Assembly (NCBI GenBank): GCA_025350105.1
Contig: JANXYJ010000183.1
Location: forward strand, 33,349-97,348
DNA: 64,000 bases
Direction: 5' to 3'
Source: Terriglobia bacterium
Lineage (GTDB): Bacteria; Acidobacteriota; Terriglobia; Bryobacterales; Bryobacteraceae
The position numbers and the translations under genes are program-made. Positions 17,821 through 26,469 of this stretch are shown in pieces. Numbering within the stretch: position 1 is the stretch's first letter; every line of letters begins with the position of its first letter. Below the pieces are notes generated by a model that saw only the letters and a program-made list of their open reading frames with translations, had not been told where the DNA came from and searched no databases.

Positions 17821-17857
17821 AAAAACCAGGAGCAACTGGCAGTTGCTCCTGGTTTTT
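17821..17857. repeat. Palindromic repeat, family 2, copy 1 (terminator-like)
   Basis: Perfect inverted repeat with 18-bp arms (AAAAACCAGGAGCAACTG and its complement) around a single G, flanked by A and T runs. It lies between the large secreted gene and gatB. On the plus strand it looks like a Rho-independent terminator with a T6 tail, and it would also work on the minus strand. Related copies are at 55887 and 56799. Confidence 0.8.
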
Positions 17858-17934
17858 TGCTTGGTTTTTCGCTTGGTTTCTGCATCACGAGTCTTCCCGA
17901 GCATCCGGCAAAACAAAACACTAGAATAAAGATC

Positions 17935-19401
17935 ATGCCCGCCGTCATCAGTGACCACCAAATTTCGTCCAAGTACGAAGCCGTCATCGGTTTGGAAGTG
18001 CACGTTCAGCTCGCCACACATACCAAAATATTCTGCGGTTGCCCCACCAGTTTCGGCGCTGCGCCGAACTCGAACGTCTGCCCAGTTTGCCTGGGCTTGC
18101 CCGGCGCCCTGCCCGTGTTGAACAAACATGCAGTGGAATTGGCCATCGCGGCGTCACTCGCCATCGGCTGCAAAATCAATCCAAAAAGCGTTTTCGCTCG
18201 CAAGAATTATTTCTATCCGGATCTGCCCAAGGGCTACCAGATCTCGCAATATGATCAGCCGCTGGCTGAGCACGGCCACATCGACGTGGCGGTGGACGCG
18301 GTTCAAAAACGTATCGGCGTCACGCGGGTTCACATGGAGGACGACGCTGGAAAAAGCATTCACGACGGCTTCAAGGACTCCGATCGCTATACTTATGTCG
18401 ACCTGAATCGCAGCGGCACGCCACTGATCGAAATTGTCAGCGAGCCCGATATCCGCAGCTCCGACGAAGCCCATGCGTATCTCACCGAACTCAAGCAGGT
18501 GATGCAGTATCTGAACGTCTCGACCTGTGACATGGAGAAAGGCCACCTGCGCTGCGATGCCAACGTCAGTGTGCGACTGCGTGGCGCGAAAGAGTTCGGG
18601 ACCAAGGCGGAAGTAAAGAATGTGAACTCCTTCCGCTTCGTGAAAATGGCGATTGATTGCGAAATTGCGCGGCAAATCGCGGTGATCGAAGGCGGCGGCA
18701 AAGTGATTCAGGAATCGCGTCTGTACAATCCCGATGCCGACGAAACCGTCAGCATGCGCAGCAAGGAACACGCGCATGACTATCGTTATTTCCCTGAACC
18801 GGACCTGCTGCCGTTGATGATTTCCGATTCCTGGATGAAGTCCATTGAGGAGACTACGCCGGAACTGCCCGCTTCGCGCCGGCAACGCTTCATCGAAAAT
18901 TACGGGTTGCGCGAATATGACGCCCAGGTCCTCACCGCCACGCGCCCCATGAGTGAATACTTTGAGAAGACCGCTGTGATCAGCAATGATGCCCGCGCCG
19001 CCGCGAATTGGGTGATGGGCGACCTTTCGGCTGTGCTTAAAAGCGAAAACAAAGAGATTGAAGATTCACCCGTCCCGCCCCAACGCCTGGGCCAATTGAT
19101 TGCGTTGATCACGTCAGGCAAAATCAACGGCAGAATGGCGAAAGACATCTTTCCCAAAATGGTGGAAACCGGCGACGACCCGGAAACCATCATGCGCCGC
19201 GAAGGCCTGGAATCGATCAGTGACGAAGGTGCGTTGGTAAAAATTATCGACGAAGTGATCGCTGCCAATCCTAAACAAGTGGAACAGTACAAAGGCGGCA
19301 AGCAACAAGTGATCGGCTTCCTGGTCGGCCAGGCCATGAAGGCCAGCCGGGGGCAAGCGGATCCTGCGGTGGTGAATCGGATGATGAAGGAGCGCCTGTA
19401 G
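17935..19401 (+). CDS. gatB: Asp-tRNA(Asn)/Glu-tRNA(Gln) amidotransferase subunit B
   Basis: GatB of 488 residues, which phosphorylates the tRNA-bound Glu/Asp and helps amidate it to Gln/Asn. Diagnostic motifs are YEAVIGLEVHVQL at the N-terminus, the zinc cysteines in IFCGCPTSFG and NVCPVCLGLPGALP, FYPDLPKGYQISQYDQPL, SGTPLIEIVSEPD and the C-terminal YqeY-like tail (about 340-488). ATG 17935 gives the family length; an ORF extension upstream runs through the palindrome at 17821 and is rejected. Subunits A and C are not adjacent. Its presence implies indirect Gln- and/or Asn-tRNA synthesis in this organism. Confidence 0.95.
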   Translation: MPAVISDHQISSKYEAVIGLEVHVQLATHTKIFCGCPTSFGAAPNSNVCPVCLGLPGALPVLNKHAVELAIAASLAIGCKINPKSVFARKNYFYPDLPKGYQISQYDQPLAEHGHIDVAVDAVQKRIGVTRVHMEDDAGKSIHDGFKDSDRYTYVDLNRSGTPLIEIVSEPDIRSSDEAHAYLTELKQVMQYLNVSTCDMEKGHLRCDANVSVRLRGAKEFGTKAEVKNVNSFRFVKMAIDCEIARQIAVIEGGGKVIQESRLYNPDADETVSMRSKEHAHDYRYFPEPDLLPLMISDSWMKSIEETTPELPASRRQRFIENYGLREYDAQVLTATRPMSEYFEKTAVISNDARAAANWVMGDLSAVLKSENKEIEDSPVPPQRLGQLIALITSGKINGRMAKDIFPKMVETGDDPETIMRREGLESISDEGALVKIIDEVIAANPKQVEQYKGGKQQVIGFLVGQAMKASRGQADPAVVNRMMKERL

Positions 19402-19409
19402 CCGCGAAC

Positions 19410-20258
19410 CTACCGCGCCGCCACCACCCGCAACGGCTGATCCAGCTTAAACGTCAGCACGGTTTCCGCCGGGACTTTAATCGCATTTCCTTTGGTGAGC
19501 AACTGCGTGAGCAAGCCCGCTCCCGCGCCGGAACCCGCGCCAATCGCCGCGCCTTTTCCACCGCCCGCAATCGCTCCGATGATCGATCCCACTGCCGCGC
19601 CGCCACCGGCAAATATTCCGGTGCGCCTATTTTTGCCCACCCCATCACGGCCGTGTTCCACGATGTCGCTGGTGTTCAGCGTATATTTTTGCCCTTCCAC
19701 GGAGACCGACAGCAGGTCCAATTGCAGGTCCAACGCGCTGTGAAAGCGGTCACCTTTCGATGCGGAGCGGATCACCACCATGGCGTTGGAGCCCCGCGGC
19801 ACTACCACGTCACCCTTGGCATCAGTCAGGTCGCGCGCTACTTCCGCGGCGTAAGTCTGGCCCTCCACGGCTTTACTGGAATCGATGGTTTCCTCCAGGC
19901 GCACCGGAAACTCCGCGCCTTCCATCAACAACAAGCTGCGCGAGCGAATCTTATTCTCTGCCGGATGGTAATGCTCCTCATGCGCGGCATCGGCGCTTAC
20001 CGCCACGTCTGGACCGGGCGTGTCAGGCGTGTCATACGACACCAGCTTCACTTGATCCGTCTGAATTTCGATAGGCAGCTTGTCGTCCTGCACCAACGTT
20101 ATTTGTAAGGTTGTACTTTGCGTGATGGATCCCTTTAGGCGCTTTCCATCGCGCATCACCACCGTGGCATGGGCGCCGGTAGCGGTCCCTTCCAGATTCG
20201 TGCAAGAAGTGCAGGCGGCCGATAACACAGCCACCGTCAACAAAATAGATCGTCGCAT
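19410..20258 (-). CDS. Lipoprotein-like glycine-zipper protein, unknown function
   Basis: Protein of 282 residues. ATG 20258 (MRRSILLTVAVLSAACTSC) is preferred over an upstream TTG. The signal ends with two candidate lipobox cysteines (LSAAC, then TSC). Residues about 20-80 form a small beta domain with RDGKRLKGSI. Residues about 100-200 resemble a periplasmic TrbI/conjugal-pilus-like beta barrel (FPVRLEETIDSSKAVEGQTY, GDVVVPRGSNAMVVI). Residues about 215-260 are a glycine zipper (FAGGGAAVGSIIGAIAGGGK), typical of segments that insert into or span the outer membrane. It converges with gatB, 8 bp apart. The function is not recognised. Confidence 0.78.
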   Translation of the reverse strand: MRRSILLTVAVLSAACTSCTNLEGTATGAHATVVMRDGKRLKGSITQSTTLQITLVQDDKLPIEIQTDQVKLVSYDTPDTPGPDVAVSADAAHEEHYHPAENKIRSRSLLLMEGAEFPVRLEETIDSSKAVEGQTYAAEVARDLTDAKGDVVVPRGSNAMVVIRSASKGDRFHSALDLQLDLLSVSVEGQKYTLNTSDIVEHGRDGVGKNRRTGIFAGGGAAVGSIIGAIAGGGKGAAIGAGSGAGAGLLTQLLTKGNAIKVPAETVLTFKLDQPLRVVAAR

Positions 20259-20336
20259 AAAATCCACCAACTCCGCAGAGTAGATGCCCGATGTCCGGAA
20301 AGCGTTACAACATTTTGTTGCCGATTTATGGAAACA

Positions 20337-21467
20337 TTACTCGCTGGATGATTCAGGCCGAATGCCCAGCGTTTCGCGGATGTGAGCCAGGGTTGAGGAA
20401 TCGCTCACCACCTCCTCCAGCCAGCGATCGAGCGACAATTCGCCCCAGCGTGCGGCGCGCTGCACCAGGTAGGAAACCGGACTGTGCGGCTCCGTGCGCG
20501 CAAAAAACTCGGCCACCTCTTGTAAGCGCCGCAACGCTTCGGCGCGGCTGCCGGGCGCGCCGGCGGGGCCGCCGAATGATGCCGGCGCGCCGCCAGAATC
20601 GGTGAGCTCCGTTGCGGCCGCGGTACGCATCGCCGAACCCGCCGGCGCTGGCTTGGTGCGCAACAGATCTTCGATTTTGTACTGCACTTCCTGTAAGCCC
20701 TGGCGCAGTGCGCCAAAATTCGGAATGGGGTCTTCCAAATTCTCTACGCCTGGCGCCGAGCGAAATTTTTCGTCCACCAGATTGCGAACTTCTTCCAGCG
20801 CCTGCTGGCACCCCTCACCTGCCGCCACCAGATCCTGGTAAAACTTACGCGGGGTTTTCTCCACCGCCTTTTCCAGCGCTGCGCGCAGCTCCTGCGCTTC
20901 CGCCATCAAGCCGTCGCGAGTATCCGCGCTGGCCTGCGACGCTTTCTCCCCTTTATGCTGCGCATTCTGCCATTCCCAGAACGCATGCGTTTCGCCATCC
21001 ACGCGAACGGTCAGTTCCAGATCGGCCAAAGTCTTTTGCACCAGCCGGTCAAAACGCTCCAGCCACATGGCCCGCGGCTCTAAATCGTTGTCAGCTGCCC
21101 GCGGATACATTTCCTCCCACCAACGTTCGTGCATGCCGTGCAGCAGCAGGATCCCATCGTGAATTCCCGCCAGGCCATGCACCCGCGCCAGTGCTTCGGT
21201 CAGATAGGCCACCAGCGTCAGATCCTTGGTCTTGTTGGTCAGCGCTTCCGTGCACAGCGCAATCACTTTGGGGAAATCGGCCACGCGCGCTTGTCCGTCG
21301 CGCAGCTTGCCCACCGATTCGTCCACGGCGCCGCCGGGATCGTCAGTCGTGCGCAGTTCGTTGATCTTGTCGAATAACGGCGAGCGATTCAGATCGGCGC
21401 CGGCAGGGGCGTCCTCACGAATCGGCGCCAGCAGCGCCGCAAGATCAATCAAGGTTGGTTCGGCCAT
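20337..21467 (-). CDS. tssA: Type VI secretion system protein TssA (ImpA family), solitary
   Basis: Protein of 376 residues. The N-terminal ImpA domain (about 5-130) is plain: APIREDAPAGADLNRSPLFD, then ADFPKVIALCTEALTNKTKDL and GLLLHGM-type residues in the block ending ERWWEEMYP. A helical middle and a C-terminal domain (about 310-376, FFARTEPHSPVSYLVQRAARWGEL) are those of TssA, which caps and primes sheath assembly at the baseplate. No other T6SS gene lies in this window; neighbours are a lipoprotein and a PLP enzyme. A dispersed T6SS locus is possible, as is an orphan with another job. Confidence 0.87.
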   Translation of the reverse strand: MAEPTLIDLAALLAPIREDAPAGADLNRSPLFDKINELRTTDDPGGAVDESVGKLRDGQARVADFPKVIALCTEALTNKTKDLTLVAYLTEALARVHGLAGIHDGILLLHGMHERWWEEMYPRAADNDLEPRAMWLERFDRLVQKTLADLELTVRVDGETHAFWEWQNAQHKGEKASQASADTRDGLMAEAQELRAALEKAVEKTPRKFYQDLVAAGEGCQQALEEVRNLVDEKFRSAPGVENLEDPIPNFGALRQGLQEVQYKIEDLLRTKPAPAGSAMRTAAATELTDSGGAPASFGGPAGAPGSRAEALRRLQEVAEFFARTEPHSPVSYLVQRAARWGELSLDRWLEEVVSDSSTLAHIRETLGIRPESSSE

Positions 21468-21527
21468 TTGCGACTGATTATAGCGGAGCCGTATGCCCGT
21501 GGCGCGACTACACGCTTACGACATTCG

Positions 21528-22643
21528 TCAGGCCAAACGTTTTATAGGCCAGGCGGCCTCCACCCGTTCCCCACGGCAGGCGTAAATGGTGTCGTAGAGG
21601 TTCGCCGTGGGATCGCAGTGCGGTGGAATGAATTCCACGCGGTCGCCCAGACGCAAATGGGTGAAAACGGGCGAGGCCGTTTCTGTTTTGCGAAAAACCT
21701 CCGGCCGCGCATGCTGTTCCGGGGCATCTGGTGTGAAATCGACATACCCGAACTCGTCGCCACCCCAGCGATACTTGCTGCCGGGCAAATTCACGGCCTC
21801 CGGCCCATAGCCACGATCGGTGGAAAATGCCTTAAAGCCCGCATCTACGGTGACGAAACCCGCGTGATTGGCGCTAACCACCGTGGCCACTACGGTCATC
21901 GCGTGGCGGAAATCCAGGCCCGCGCGCGCATAGGCCAAGTCCATCATCACGTAAGAACCGGCCTGCAATTCGGTAAGCTGCGGCAGCGCGGTGTCCACTT
22001 GCCAGGTGCCAGTGCTGCCGCCACTCAGGATTTCTGTCGACAGCCCTTTGCGCATCATCGCATCGCGAACTTCTTGGGCGCGGCCAAAGGCCTCGCTCGA
22101 AACACGCGTGCGTTCCTCACCCGGCGCGGCATGCGAACCCACCACCGAATAGGCCTGCAGCCCACGCAGCTTCAAATGAGAAGCCCGATCCACCGCTTCG
22201 GCAATCTTTAGCGCCTGATCGAAGGTCGCTCCCGTGCGATGATCACCGACGTCCAAATCCACCAGCACGTCCACCTTACGATCGGCAGAAAGCGCCGCTT
22301 TCTGGTACCACTCGGCTTGTTGGAGGTGATCGACAACCACCATCGCGCGCGTGTCCACAATGCGCTCAATCTTCTTGGGATGTGCCACCGGTGAAGTGAG
22401 CAGCATTCCTGAAACGCCCGCCCGCGCCATCAATTCCGCTTCCGCAAGCGTAGCCACGCAAACACCAATGGCCCCGGCGACAATTTGGCGCTTGGCGATT
22501 TCAGAACATTTATGCGCCTTTACGTGCGGCCGCAGATGCTTGCCCGCCGTCTTCACATGAGCGGCCATGCGCGCTACGTTGTCCTCGAAGGCATCTAGAT
22601 CCAGCAAAAGCGCGGGGGTGAGGATTTCTTGTTTGGTCAGCAT
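21528..22643 (-). CDS. PLP-dependent D-threonine aldolase / D-serine dehydratase-like enzyme
   Basis: Fold-type III PLP enzyme of 371 residues. The alanine-racemase-like barrel starts LTPALLLDLDAFEDNVARM, with the PLP lysine in RPHVKAHKCSEIA. The C-terminal beta domain ends HCDPTANLYDTIYACRGE, where the conserved His and Cys bind the catalytic metal of D-threonine aldolase and eukaryotic-type D-serine dehydratase. It acts on D-hydroxy amino acids in the cytoplasm. Its ATG directly abuts the TAG of the upstream metallo-beta-lactamase gene (TAGATG), so the two are translationally coupled. The exact substrate is unresolved. Confidence 0.88.
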   Translation of the reverse strand: MLTKQEILTPALLLDLDAFEDNVARMAAHVKTAGKHLRPHVKAHKCSEIAKRQIVAGAIGVCVATLAEAELMARAGVSGMLLTSPVAHPKKIERIVDTRAMVVVDHLQQAEWYQKAALSADRKVDVLVDLDVGDHRTGATFDQALKIAEAVDRASHLKLRGLQAYSVVGSHAAPGEERTRVSSEAFGRAQEVRDAMMRKGLSTEILSGGSTGTWQVDTALPQLTELQAGSYVMMDLAYARAGLDFRHAMTVVATVVSANHAGFVTVDAGFKAFSTDRGYGPEAVNLPGSKYRWGGDEFGYVDFTPDAPEQHARPEVFRKTETASPVFTHLRLGDRVEFIPPHCDPTANLYDTIYACRGERVEAAWPIKRLA

Positions 22644-23465
22644 CTACTTTTTTTGTGAAGCCAGCATGGCCTGCATTTCCTTTTCCTTCTGATCAATATA
22701 GGCCAAATAACCCGCGTGATCGACGAACGGATTCGGGTCGTCCTGGCCCCGTTTGAGCGACTTCGCGTATTTGCCTTGCAGATCGTAAAAGGTTCCGTGT
22801 GCACCCAAAAACACATCGCACGGCAGCGCACGCAGTTTCTTATATGTCGCGGCGTAGTCCTCCGCAATCTGCGGATAGTCTTGGTTGTTTATCAGCACAT
22901 AACCAGGGTTCGCGCCCGCGCTGCACACAATCACCACGTCGAATGATTTTCCACCCTCTTGCGCTTTCATCGTCCAGGTAGTGCAGCCCTTGGTATGACC
23001 CGCGGTCAGGTGCGCCGTCAGAGTCACATCGCCCAACTTCACCTGGTCGCCGTCGTGCAGCACGCGGTCGACGGGATGTTTCTTTCCGCCGGGCATCATT
23101 TTTTCAAGCGCAGGAACATCGCTGTCCATGGCCATCACGCGCGCGCCAGTCATTTCTTTCACCATGGCATCGGCTTCCATATGGTCGCCGTGGGCGTGAC
23201 TGCCCAGCAGAATCTTTACGTCGGAAAATTTGAAGCCCAGTTGCTCCACCGATTTGCGGATCACCGGCACGGTGTCCTCAAAATCGCTATTGATCAGAAT
23301 GTGTCCCTGCGGCGTGGTGATCAAATACGTCGACAGGTTATTCGAGCCGACATAGTAAATGTTGCCGATGACTTTATGGGGCGGAAACGGCTGGCTCCAG
23401 TCCTTACGCAAATTCTGGGCGTTCACTGCCAACGCAGCCATCGTCAACAACAGAAAAGTTCTCAT
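22644..23465 (-). CDS. Subclass B3 metallo-beta-lactamase
   Basis: Secreted zinc hydrolase of 273 residues with a signal peptide (MRTFLLLTMAALAVNAQ). All B3 zinc ligands can be placed: H90, H92, D94 and H95 in SHAHGDHMEAD, H157 in AGHTKGCTTW and H223 in GAHGTFY. The length, N-terminal KDWSQPFPPHKVIGNIYYVG and the late HGTFYDL motif are those of true B3 beta-lactamases rather than glyoxalase-like relatives. It would hydrolyse beta-lactams including carbapenems in the periplasm; this needs testing, since some B3-like proteins have other roles. It is the first gene of a two-gene unit with the D-amino-acid PLP enzyme. Confidence 0.9.
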   Translation of the reverse strand: MRTFLLLTMAALAVNAQNLRKDWSQPFPPHKVIGNIYYVGSNNLSTYLITTPQGHILINSDFEDTVPVIRKSVEQLGFKFSDVKILLGSHAHGDHMEADAMVKEMTGARVMAMDSDVPALEKMMPGGKKHPVDRVLHDGDQVKLGDVTLTAHLTAGHTKGCTTWTMKAQEGGKSFDVVIVCSAGANPGYVLINNQDYPQIAEDYAATYKKLRALPCDVFLGAHGTFYDLQGKYAKSLKRGQDDPNPFVDHAGYLAYIDQKEKEMQAMLASQKK

Positions 23466-23561
23466 ACCCGTAAAGGATAGAGCATCTGGTCATGCGTTTT
23501 GTTACCCTTTTGTAGTGTTGGCTAGCCGTCTTGCAAGTGGCCGGACACTGGGAGTAACCTC

Positions 23562-26462
23562 GTGAGTTTAGTGCAGTTGGACCCCGCTTCGAAAATTGAC
23601 ACATCCAAAGTAAACCGGGCGCTTCTACAACAGGAACTCCAAAAGAGCATTACAGGCGAAGTTCGTTTCGACGCAGCTTCGCGCGCGCTGTATTCCACCG
23701 ACGCCAGTGTTTATCGCATCAAGCCGCTGGGCGTGGTGATTCCGAAGACACGCGAAGACATCATCCGCATTGTGGAGATTTGCGCCCGCCATGCCTGCCC
23801 CATCACCATGCGCGGCGGTGGCACTTCGCAAGCCGGCCAAGCCATTGGCGAGGGCATTCAGGTAGATACGTCCAAATATTTCAATCGCTTGTTGGAGGTG
23901 AACGCCGAACAGCTCTGGGCGCGCGTGGAACCTGGTATCGTGCTGGATGAATTGAATGCGCTGTTGGCTCCGCTGGGCATGCGTTTTGCGCCCGATATTT
24001 CCACTGCCAGCCGTGCCGCTATCGGCGGCATGATGGCCAACAATTCCTGCGGCGCGCGCAGCGTGCTCTACGGCAAAACGATTGATCATGTACTGGAGCA
24101 AACGGTGGTCTTGTCGGACGCAAGTGTGGTCCAGTTTAAAGAAATTCCGCGCAGCGAAGTTCCCACTGGCTCTACATTAGAGGCGGCGTGCTATCGCACT
24201 GTTCTGGAACTGGCCCGCCAGTATGCAGATGAGATCGATCGCCGCTTTCCCAAAGTTCTGCGCCGGGTGATGGGCTACAACCTGGACGAATTTGTCGACC
24301 AGAACAAGCCCGTGAATCTGGCTAAGATCATGGTGGGATCGGAAGGCACGCTGGGCGTGGTGTTGGAGGCCAAGTTGCGTTTGGTCCCTTTGCCGAAAGC
24401 GAAAGCCGTGATGGTGATTGGTTTCGAGCATTTGCTGGAATCGCTGTCCGCCGCGCCGGTCATCCTAAATCACAAACCGTCCGCCATCGAAGTGATGGAC
24501 AAGGCGATCCTCGATAACACGCGTCAAAACGCGAACCTGGATAGCATTCGCAATAAGTATGTTTCGGGCGAACCGGCGTCCACTTTGTGCGTGGAAATGT
24601 ATGCGGACAACAAAGAGGACCTGCCCCCGCGCATGGCCGCGCTGGAGCAAGATCTGCGCGAACGCAAACTCGGTTATCACTATCATTCGGAATTCGACAT
24701 CCCCTCGCAAGCTCGTATTTGGAGCCTCCGCGAAGCCGCTCTGGGGCTTTCTATGGCAATGAAGGACGACGCCAAATCGATTTCGTTCGTGGAAGATACG
24801 GCGGTGCCACCGGAAAAACTGAGCACCTTTATCGGCGAGTTTCTCGAGATCGTTCACGGACACAACACTACTGCCGGTATTTACGCGCATGCCTCCGTCG
24901 GCTGTCTGCACGTACGCCCCGTGATCAACATGAAAACCGAAGCAGGGGTGCGCCAGTTCGAAGCCATCGCGCAGGATGTTGCCGATCTGGTTCTGAAATA
25001 CGGCGGAGCTTTGTCAGGTGAACACGGCGACGGCCTGGTGCGCAGTCCCTTCATGCGCCAGATGTTCGGCGAAACGCTTTACGGCGCTTTCAAGGAAGTA
25101 AAGCAGGCCTTCGATCCGCACAATATTTTCAATCCCGGAAAGATTATCGACGCGCCGCCGCTCACCAATAATCTGCGCTTTGGGGCCAGTTATAAAATCG
25201 CCAATCCCAAAACATTTTTCGACTACACCGAATACGGCGGCCTGGGCGGTGCCGTGGAAATGTGCAGTGGCGTTGGTGCGTGCCGTAAAAAGTTAGCGGG
25301 CACGATGTGTCCTTCTTATATGGCCACCCGTGACGAGCGCGATTCCACACGCGGCCGCGCCAACGTTTTGCGCACCGCGATGACCGGCCAGTTGGATGAG
25401 GCGGGTTTGGGCGACGAAGGCGTACACCAGGCGCTGGATCTATGTCTCGAGTGCCGCGCCTGCAAGGCCGAATGCCCGGTAGGTGTGGATATGGCGCGCT
25501 ATAAAAGCGAGTTTTTGGCCGATTACTATTCACGCCACGGAACGCCGCTCAGTGCAAGAGCGATGGGTAACGCCAAAGCCATGGCGGAATTGGGCAGCGC
25601 GTTCGCGCCGCTTTCGAATTGGGTGATGGGCAGCGCGCCTGCACGTTGGCTGAACGAAAAAATGACCGGCGTGGATGCGCGGCGGCGCTTGCCGGAATGG
25701 AAAAGGAACACGTTTGCGCGGCAAGCAAAGGGGCGAAGCCGCTCGTCATCAAAAAAGACCGTCACTCTGTTCAACGACACCTTCACCAATCACTACGATC
25801 CCGAAATCGGCGTAGCCGCTTTCGAAATTCTGGAACGCGGCGGTTATAAAGTGGACGTGGTCCGTCCGGGCTGCTGTGGCCGTCCTTTGATCTCGAAGGG
25901 CCTTTTGCGTGAAGCCCGCGAGAGCGTCGCCCAGTTGGTGGAGGCCTTGTATCCAATTGCGCAACGCGGCGAAAGCATTTTGTTCCTGGAACCCAGCTGC
26001 CTGTCGTCGTTGAAAGAAGACGCCGCCAGCCTATTGCGTGGCGAACAGCAACAGAAGGCGCGCGTGCTCGCCAAAGCATGTTTGCTCTGGGAGGAATTTG
26101 CTGCCACTCTCGATTTGCCTTTGCAAAAAGGGCCAGAAAAGATTCTGTTGCACGGGCATTGTCATCAAAAATCGATGGGCCTGCTGCCGGCTTCGGTGAA
26201 GCTGCTATCAAAAATTCCCGGCGCAACGGTGGTGGATTTAGACGCTGGCTGTTGCGGCATGGCCGGCAGTTTCGGTTATACAAAGGATCACTATGATGTT
26301 TCGGTGGCCATTGCCAATCGCAAACTGTTGCCGGCGGTGAAAGCCATGAAGCCCGGGGAAGCGCTGGTGGCGGTGGGCACATCGTGCCGTCATCAAGTGG
26401 AAAGCCTAGCCGCGGCGCACGCGGTGCATCCCGCCGTTTTGATTCGCAATCTGCTTCAATAG
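23562..26462 (+). CDS. Fused FAD-linked 2-hydroxy-acid dehydrogenase and Fe-S/CCG oxidoreductase
   Basis: Protein of 966 residues joining a GlcD/D-lactate-dehydrogenase-like flavin half with a GlcF-like half. FAD-binding PCMH domain about 45-225 (MRGGGTSQAGQAIGEGIQVD, ASRAAIGGMMANNSCGARS); FAD-oxidase C-terminal domain about 262-530 (GALSGEHGDGLVRS, FDPHNIFNPGKII); ferredoxin-type segment with CLECRACKAECPVGVD preceded by the CSGVGACRK cluster ligands; CCG domains about 740-950 (PGCCGRPLISKG, AGCCGMAGSFGY). It oxidises a D-2-hydroxy acid and delivers electrons to quinone or another carrier. A GTG at 23562 with GGGAGT upstream starts it. It heads an operon that ends at 30640. Confidence 0.93.
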   Translation: MSLVQLDPASKIDTSKVNRALLQQELQKSITGEVRFDAASRALYSTDASVYRIKPLGVVIPKTREDIIRIVEICARHACPITMRGGGTSQAGQAIGEGIQVDTSKYFNRLLEVNAEQLWARVEPGIVLDELNALLAPLGMRFAPDISTASRAAIGGMMANNSCGARSVLYGKTIDHVLEQTVVLSDASVVQFKEIPRSEVPTGSTLEAACYRTVLELARQYADEIDRRFPKVLRRVMGYNLDEFVDQNKPVNLAKIMVGSEGTLGVVLEAKLRLVPLPKAKAVMVIGFEHLLESLSAAPVILNHKPSAIEVMDKAILDNTRQNANLDSIRNKYVSGEPASTLCVEMYADNKEDLPPRMAALEQDLRERKLGYHYHSEFDIPSQARIWSLREAALGLSMAMKDDAKSISFVEDTAVPPEKLSTFIGEFLEIVHGHNTTAGIYAHASVGCLHVRPVINMKTEAGVRQFEAIAQDVADLVLKYGGALSGEHGDGLVRSPFMRQMFGETLYGAFKEVKQAFDPHNIFNPGKIIDAPPLTNNLRFGASYKIANPKTFFDYTEYGGLGGAVEMCSGVGACRKKLAGTMCPSYMATRDERDSTRGRANVLRTAMTGQLDEAGLGDEGVHQALDLCLECRACKAECPVGVDMARYKSEFLADYYSRHGTPLSARAMGNAKAMAELGSAFAPLSNWVMGSAPARWLNEKMTGVDARRRLPEWKRNTFARQAKGRSRSSSKKTVTLFNDTFTNHYDPEIGVAAFEILERGGYKVDVVRPGCCGRPLISKGLLREARESVAQLVEALYPIAQRGESILFLEPSCLSSLKEDAASLLRGEQQQKARVLAKACLLWEEFAATLDLPLQKGPEKILLHGHCHQKSMGLLPASVKLLSKIPGATVVDLDAGCCGMAGSFGYTKDHYDVSVAIANRKLLPAVKAMKPGEALVAVGTSCRHQVESLAAAHAVHPAVLIRNLLQ

Positions 26463-26469
26463 GTGACTA

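Noticed and set aside
17800..17934. N-terminal extension of GatB
   Set aside because: It is translated from the palindromic terminator-like repeat; the family starts at the ATG at 17935.
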